The notes beneath the pieces were generated by a model that did not search any database, had not been told where the DNA came from, and was given only the letters and a program-made list of their open reading frames with translations. Positions 54,646 through 56,249 of a stretch of 56,249 nt of DNA are shown one piece after another. Position numbers and translations under genes: made by a program. Within the stretch, counting starts at the first letter, position 1. Each line of letters opens with the position of its first letter. The stretch is from positions 1 through 56,249 of the forward strand of contig NZ_NBYK01000011.1 of the NCBI RefSeq assembly GCF_002197985.1. Reading direction: 5' to 3'. The stretch is from Halopseudomonas aestusnigri. Lineage in GTDB: Bacteria; Pseudomonadota; Gammaproteobacteria; Pseudomonadales; Pseudomonadaceae.

Positions 54646-56085
54646 CTAAAGCAGAAAAACAGTGGCAAGGCCGAGGAAGATAAAGAAGCCGCCGCTGTCT
54701 GTAATTGCGGTAATCAGTACGCTGGAGCCCAGCGCGGGATCTCCGCCCAGGCGCAGCCTTATAAGGGGAATGAATACCCCCATACAAGCCGCCAGCAGCA
54801 TGTTCAGCGTCATCGCAGCCATCAGCACAACCGCCAGCGGCACGCTACCGTATAGCAGCAGAGCTATGGCAGCCAGCACCACACCCCAGAACAGGCCATT
54901 GATCAGGGCCACGCCCGTCTCCTTGCGCAGAAGACGACGCCCATGCGCAACCTGCACCTGGCCGGTGGCGATCCCGCGCACAATCATGGTGATGGTCTGA
55001 TTGCCCGAGTTGCCGCCAATACCCGCCACAATCGGCATCAGCGCAGCGAGGGCAACCAATTGCTCAATGGCATTCTCGAACAGACCAATCACACGCGAGG
55101 CAATCAGCGCAGTACAGAGGTTTACCGCCAGCCAGGCCCAACGGTTGCGGACCGACTTCCAGACCGACGCAAAGATATCTTCTTCTTCGCGCAGACCGGC
55201 AGCATTGAGCACCTCCGCTTCGCTCTCTTCACGGATGTAGTCGACCATCTCGTCGATGGTCAAACGCCCACAAAGCCGACCGAGATTGTCGACCACCGGC
55301 GCCGAGACCAGGTCATAGCGCTCGAACGCCTGCGCCGCATCACCGGCGTCATCGGCCGGATCAAAGATCACCGGATCATCAGACATGACGTCGACAACCA
55401 GCGCATCCGGAGAACTGACCAGCAGCTTCTTGATCGGCAGCACGCCCTTGAGCAGACCTTCGGTATCGACTACGAACAACTTGTCGGTATGGTCTGGCAG
55501 CGCATCAAACCGACGCAGGTAGCGGCTGACCACCTCCAGGCTGACATCATCACGGATGGTGATCATGTCGAAGTCCATCAGCGCGCCGACCTGATCCTCA
55601 TCATAGGACAGCGCCGACTTCAGGCGATCACGCTGCTGCGCGTCCAGGCTGTCCATCAGCTCACGGACAACGTCGCGCGGCAGGTCAGGCGCCAGATCTG
55701 CCAGCTCGTCCGCATCAAGGGTGTTGGCAGCCGCGATGATCTCGTGGCTATCCATGTCCGCGATCAGGGTTTCACGAACCGCGTCGGACACCTCGAGCAG
55801 AATGTCCCCATCGCGCTCGGCCTTGACCAGCTGCCAGACGGCCAGACGCTCATCCAGTGGCAAGGACTCAAGAATATAGGCAACGTCTGCCGGGTGCAGC
55901 TCATCAAGCTTGCGCTGCAGCTCGACCAGGTTCTGCTGGTGAACCAGATGCTCAACCAGCTCCTGATGCTGCCCCTCCTGCTTGTGCACCAGATCCTCGA
56001 CCAGACGATGACGACTCAACAGCTCCTGCACCTGCTCGAGGCGATCCTGCAGGCTTTCCGGCGACTTTCTGTTGATATCCGACAT
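54646..56085 (-). CDS. mgtE: Magnesium transporter MgtE
   Basis: 479-residue Mg2+ channel. The N-terminal alpha-solenoid domain (about 25-130; ADVAYILESLPLDERLAVWQ) and two CBS domains (about 140-270) form the cytoplasmic Mg2+ sensor. Five membrane helices occupy about 315-479 and contain the family motif GIGGNSGNQTITMIVRGIATG and the acidic pore residue region. GGAAG lies upstream of the ATG. It is transcribed alone, with a terminator after it and a leader of more than 100 nt before it. Confidence 0.95.
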   Translation of the reverse strand: MSDINRKSPESLQDRLEQVQELLSRHRLVEDLVHKQEGQHQELVEHLVHQQNLVELQRKLDELHPADVAYILESLPLDERLAVWQLVKAERDGDILLEVSDAVRETLIADMDSHEIIAAANTLDADELADLAPDLPRDVVRELMDSLDAQQRDRLKSALSYDEDQVGALMDFDMITIRDDVSLEVVSRYLRRFDALPDHTDKLFVVDTEGLLKGVLPIKKLLVSSPDALVVDVMSDDPVIFDPADDAGDAAQAFERYDLVSAPVVDNLGRLCGRLTIDEMVDYIREESEAEVLNAAGLREEEDIFASVWKSVRNRWAWLAVNLCTALIASRVIGLFENAIEQLVALAALMPIVAGIGGNSGNQTITMIVRGIATGQVQVAHGRRLLRKETGVALINGLFWGVVLAAIALLLYGSVPLAVVLMAAMTLNMLLAACMGVFIPLIRLRLGGDPALGSSVLITAITDSGGFFIFLGLATVFLL

Positions 56086-56102
56086 GGCAAGGCTTCCTGA
56101 CC

Positions 56103-56184
56103 CGCCCGCAGCGGGCGTTTACCAATCGACGCCTCCCGGCAGCAGGAGGCCACAGCGATATGAAAACAAAGCCTATCAGGCTTT
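56103..56184 (-). other. mgtE leader region with two hairpins
   Basis: Upstream of mgtE, AAAGCCT/AGGCTTT (56168-56174 and 56178-56184) and CGCCCG/CGGGCG (56103-56108 and 56112-56117) can each form a short hairpin. The second one lies a few bases above the ribosome-binding site. I do not recognise an M-box or other known Mg2+ riboswitch. Confidence 0.35.
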
Positions 56185-56216
56185 CTACCCGAGCTCAGCT
56201 CTACTTTCGTGACGGC

Positions 56217-56246
56217 AAAAAAAACCCACTGAAATCAGTGGGTTTT
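56217..56246. terminator. Bidirectional intrinsic terminator at the right edge
   Basis: CCCACTGA (56225-56232) pairs with TCAGTGGG (56235-56242). Eight A's precede it (T's on the minus strand) and four T's follow. It most likely ends a leftward gene beyond the window. Confidence 0.85.
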
Positions 56247-56249
56247 CTG

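Noticed and set aside
54943-56100. Plus-strand open frame of 385 codons opposite mgtE
   Set aside because: Mirror of mgtE codons; no ribosome-binding site or recognisable domain.
1-56249. CRISPR arrays, insertion sequences, prophage or toxin-antitoxin genes
   Set aside because: No regularly spaced repeats, transposase or phage motifs found; the only Arc-like protein is AmrZ and not an antitoxin with a partner.

Overview
The window looks like a chromosomal segment of a Pseudomonas-type gammaproteobacterium, perhaps a marine or halotolerant lineage such as Halopseudomonas. That placement is inferred from gene content and order; no marker gene was compared. Supporting signs are the layout cheR-flgBCDEFGHIJKL with divergent flgA-flgM-flgN-ycgR, an AmrZ orthologue, a Lap-type adhesin system, and an oadGAB sodium pump of the kind common in marine bacteria. 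I see no insertion sequences, prophage, CRISPR array or obvious pseudogenes, and base composition looks even throughout.

Left part (1-6234): the 5' end of a giant LapA-type adhesin gene on the minus strand, divergent from its type I secretion genes lapE-lapB-lapC. The shared intergenic region carries FleQ-like boxes and a 9-bp inverted repeat. Next (6241-19683) is a housekeeping stretch: a DsbA-family protein, the tRNA hydroxylase TrhO, BolA, a drug/metabolite transporter, an HPP-family membrane protein, pterin carbinolamine dehydratase, a 29-codon membrane micro-ORF, bifunctional MnmC, a 7TM hybrid sensor kinase, a TSUP permease, YheU, a small exported protein, pirin, and recR-ybaB. These lead into dnaX (to 21713).

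Middle part (21921-33196): two chemoreceptors flank the 4.5S/SRP RNA gene, followed by an AEC-family carrier, thiopurine methyltransferase, a K+/H+ antiporter, the copper pair copA-cueR with a MerR-type operator, and an orphan LysR regulator.

Flagellar part (33180-48920): flgL to flgB run leftward as two operons, flgBCDE and flgFGHIJKL. They are separated by a strong terminator, and each has a sigma-54-type promoter. cheR and cheV lie upstream. flgA, flgM (with a sigma-28 promoter), flgN and a PilZ flagellar brake gene run rightward.

Right end (48917-56249): an MFS transporter, tRNA-Arg(CCT) with an odd acceptor stem, amrZ, the biotin-dependent sodium pump oadGAB, and the magnesium channel mgtE.

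The common theme is the choice between swimming and attachment. The LapA adhesin and its exporter, FleQ-like sites, flagellar rod/hook genes, a c-di-GMP-binding brake and AmrZ all lie within about 51 kb. I did not find a convincing new defence or biosynthetic system. The best leads are the micro-ORF, the lapA/lapE control region, the pirin operator, the tRNA anomaly and the candidate AmrZ operator.
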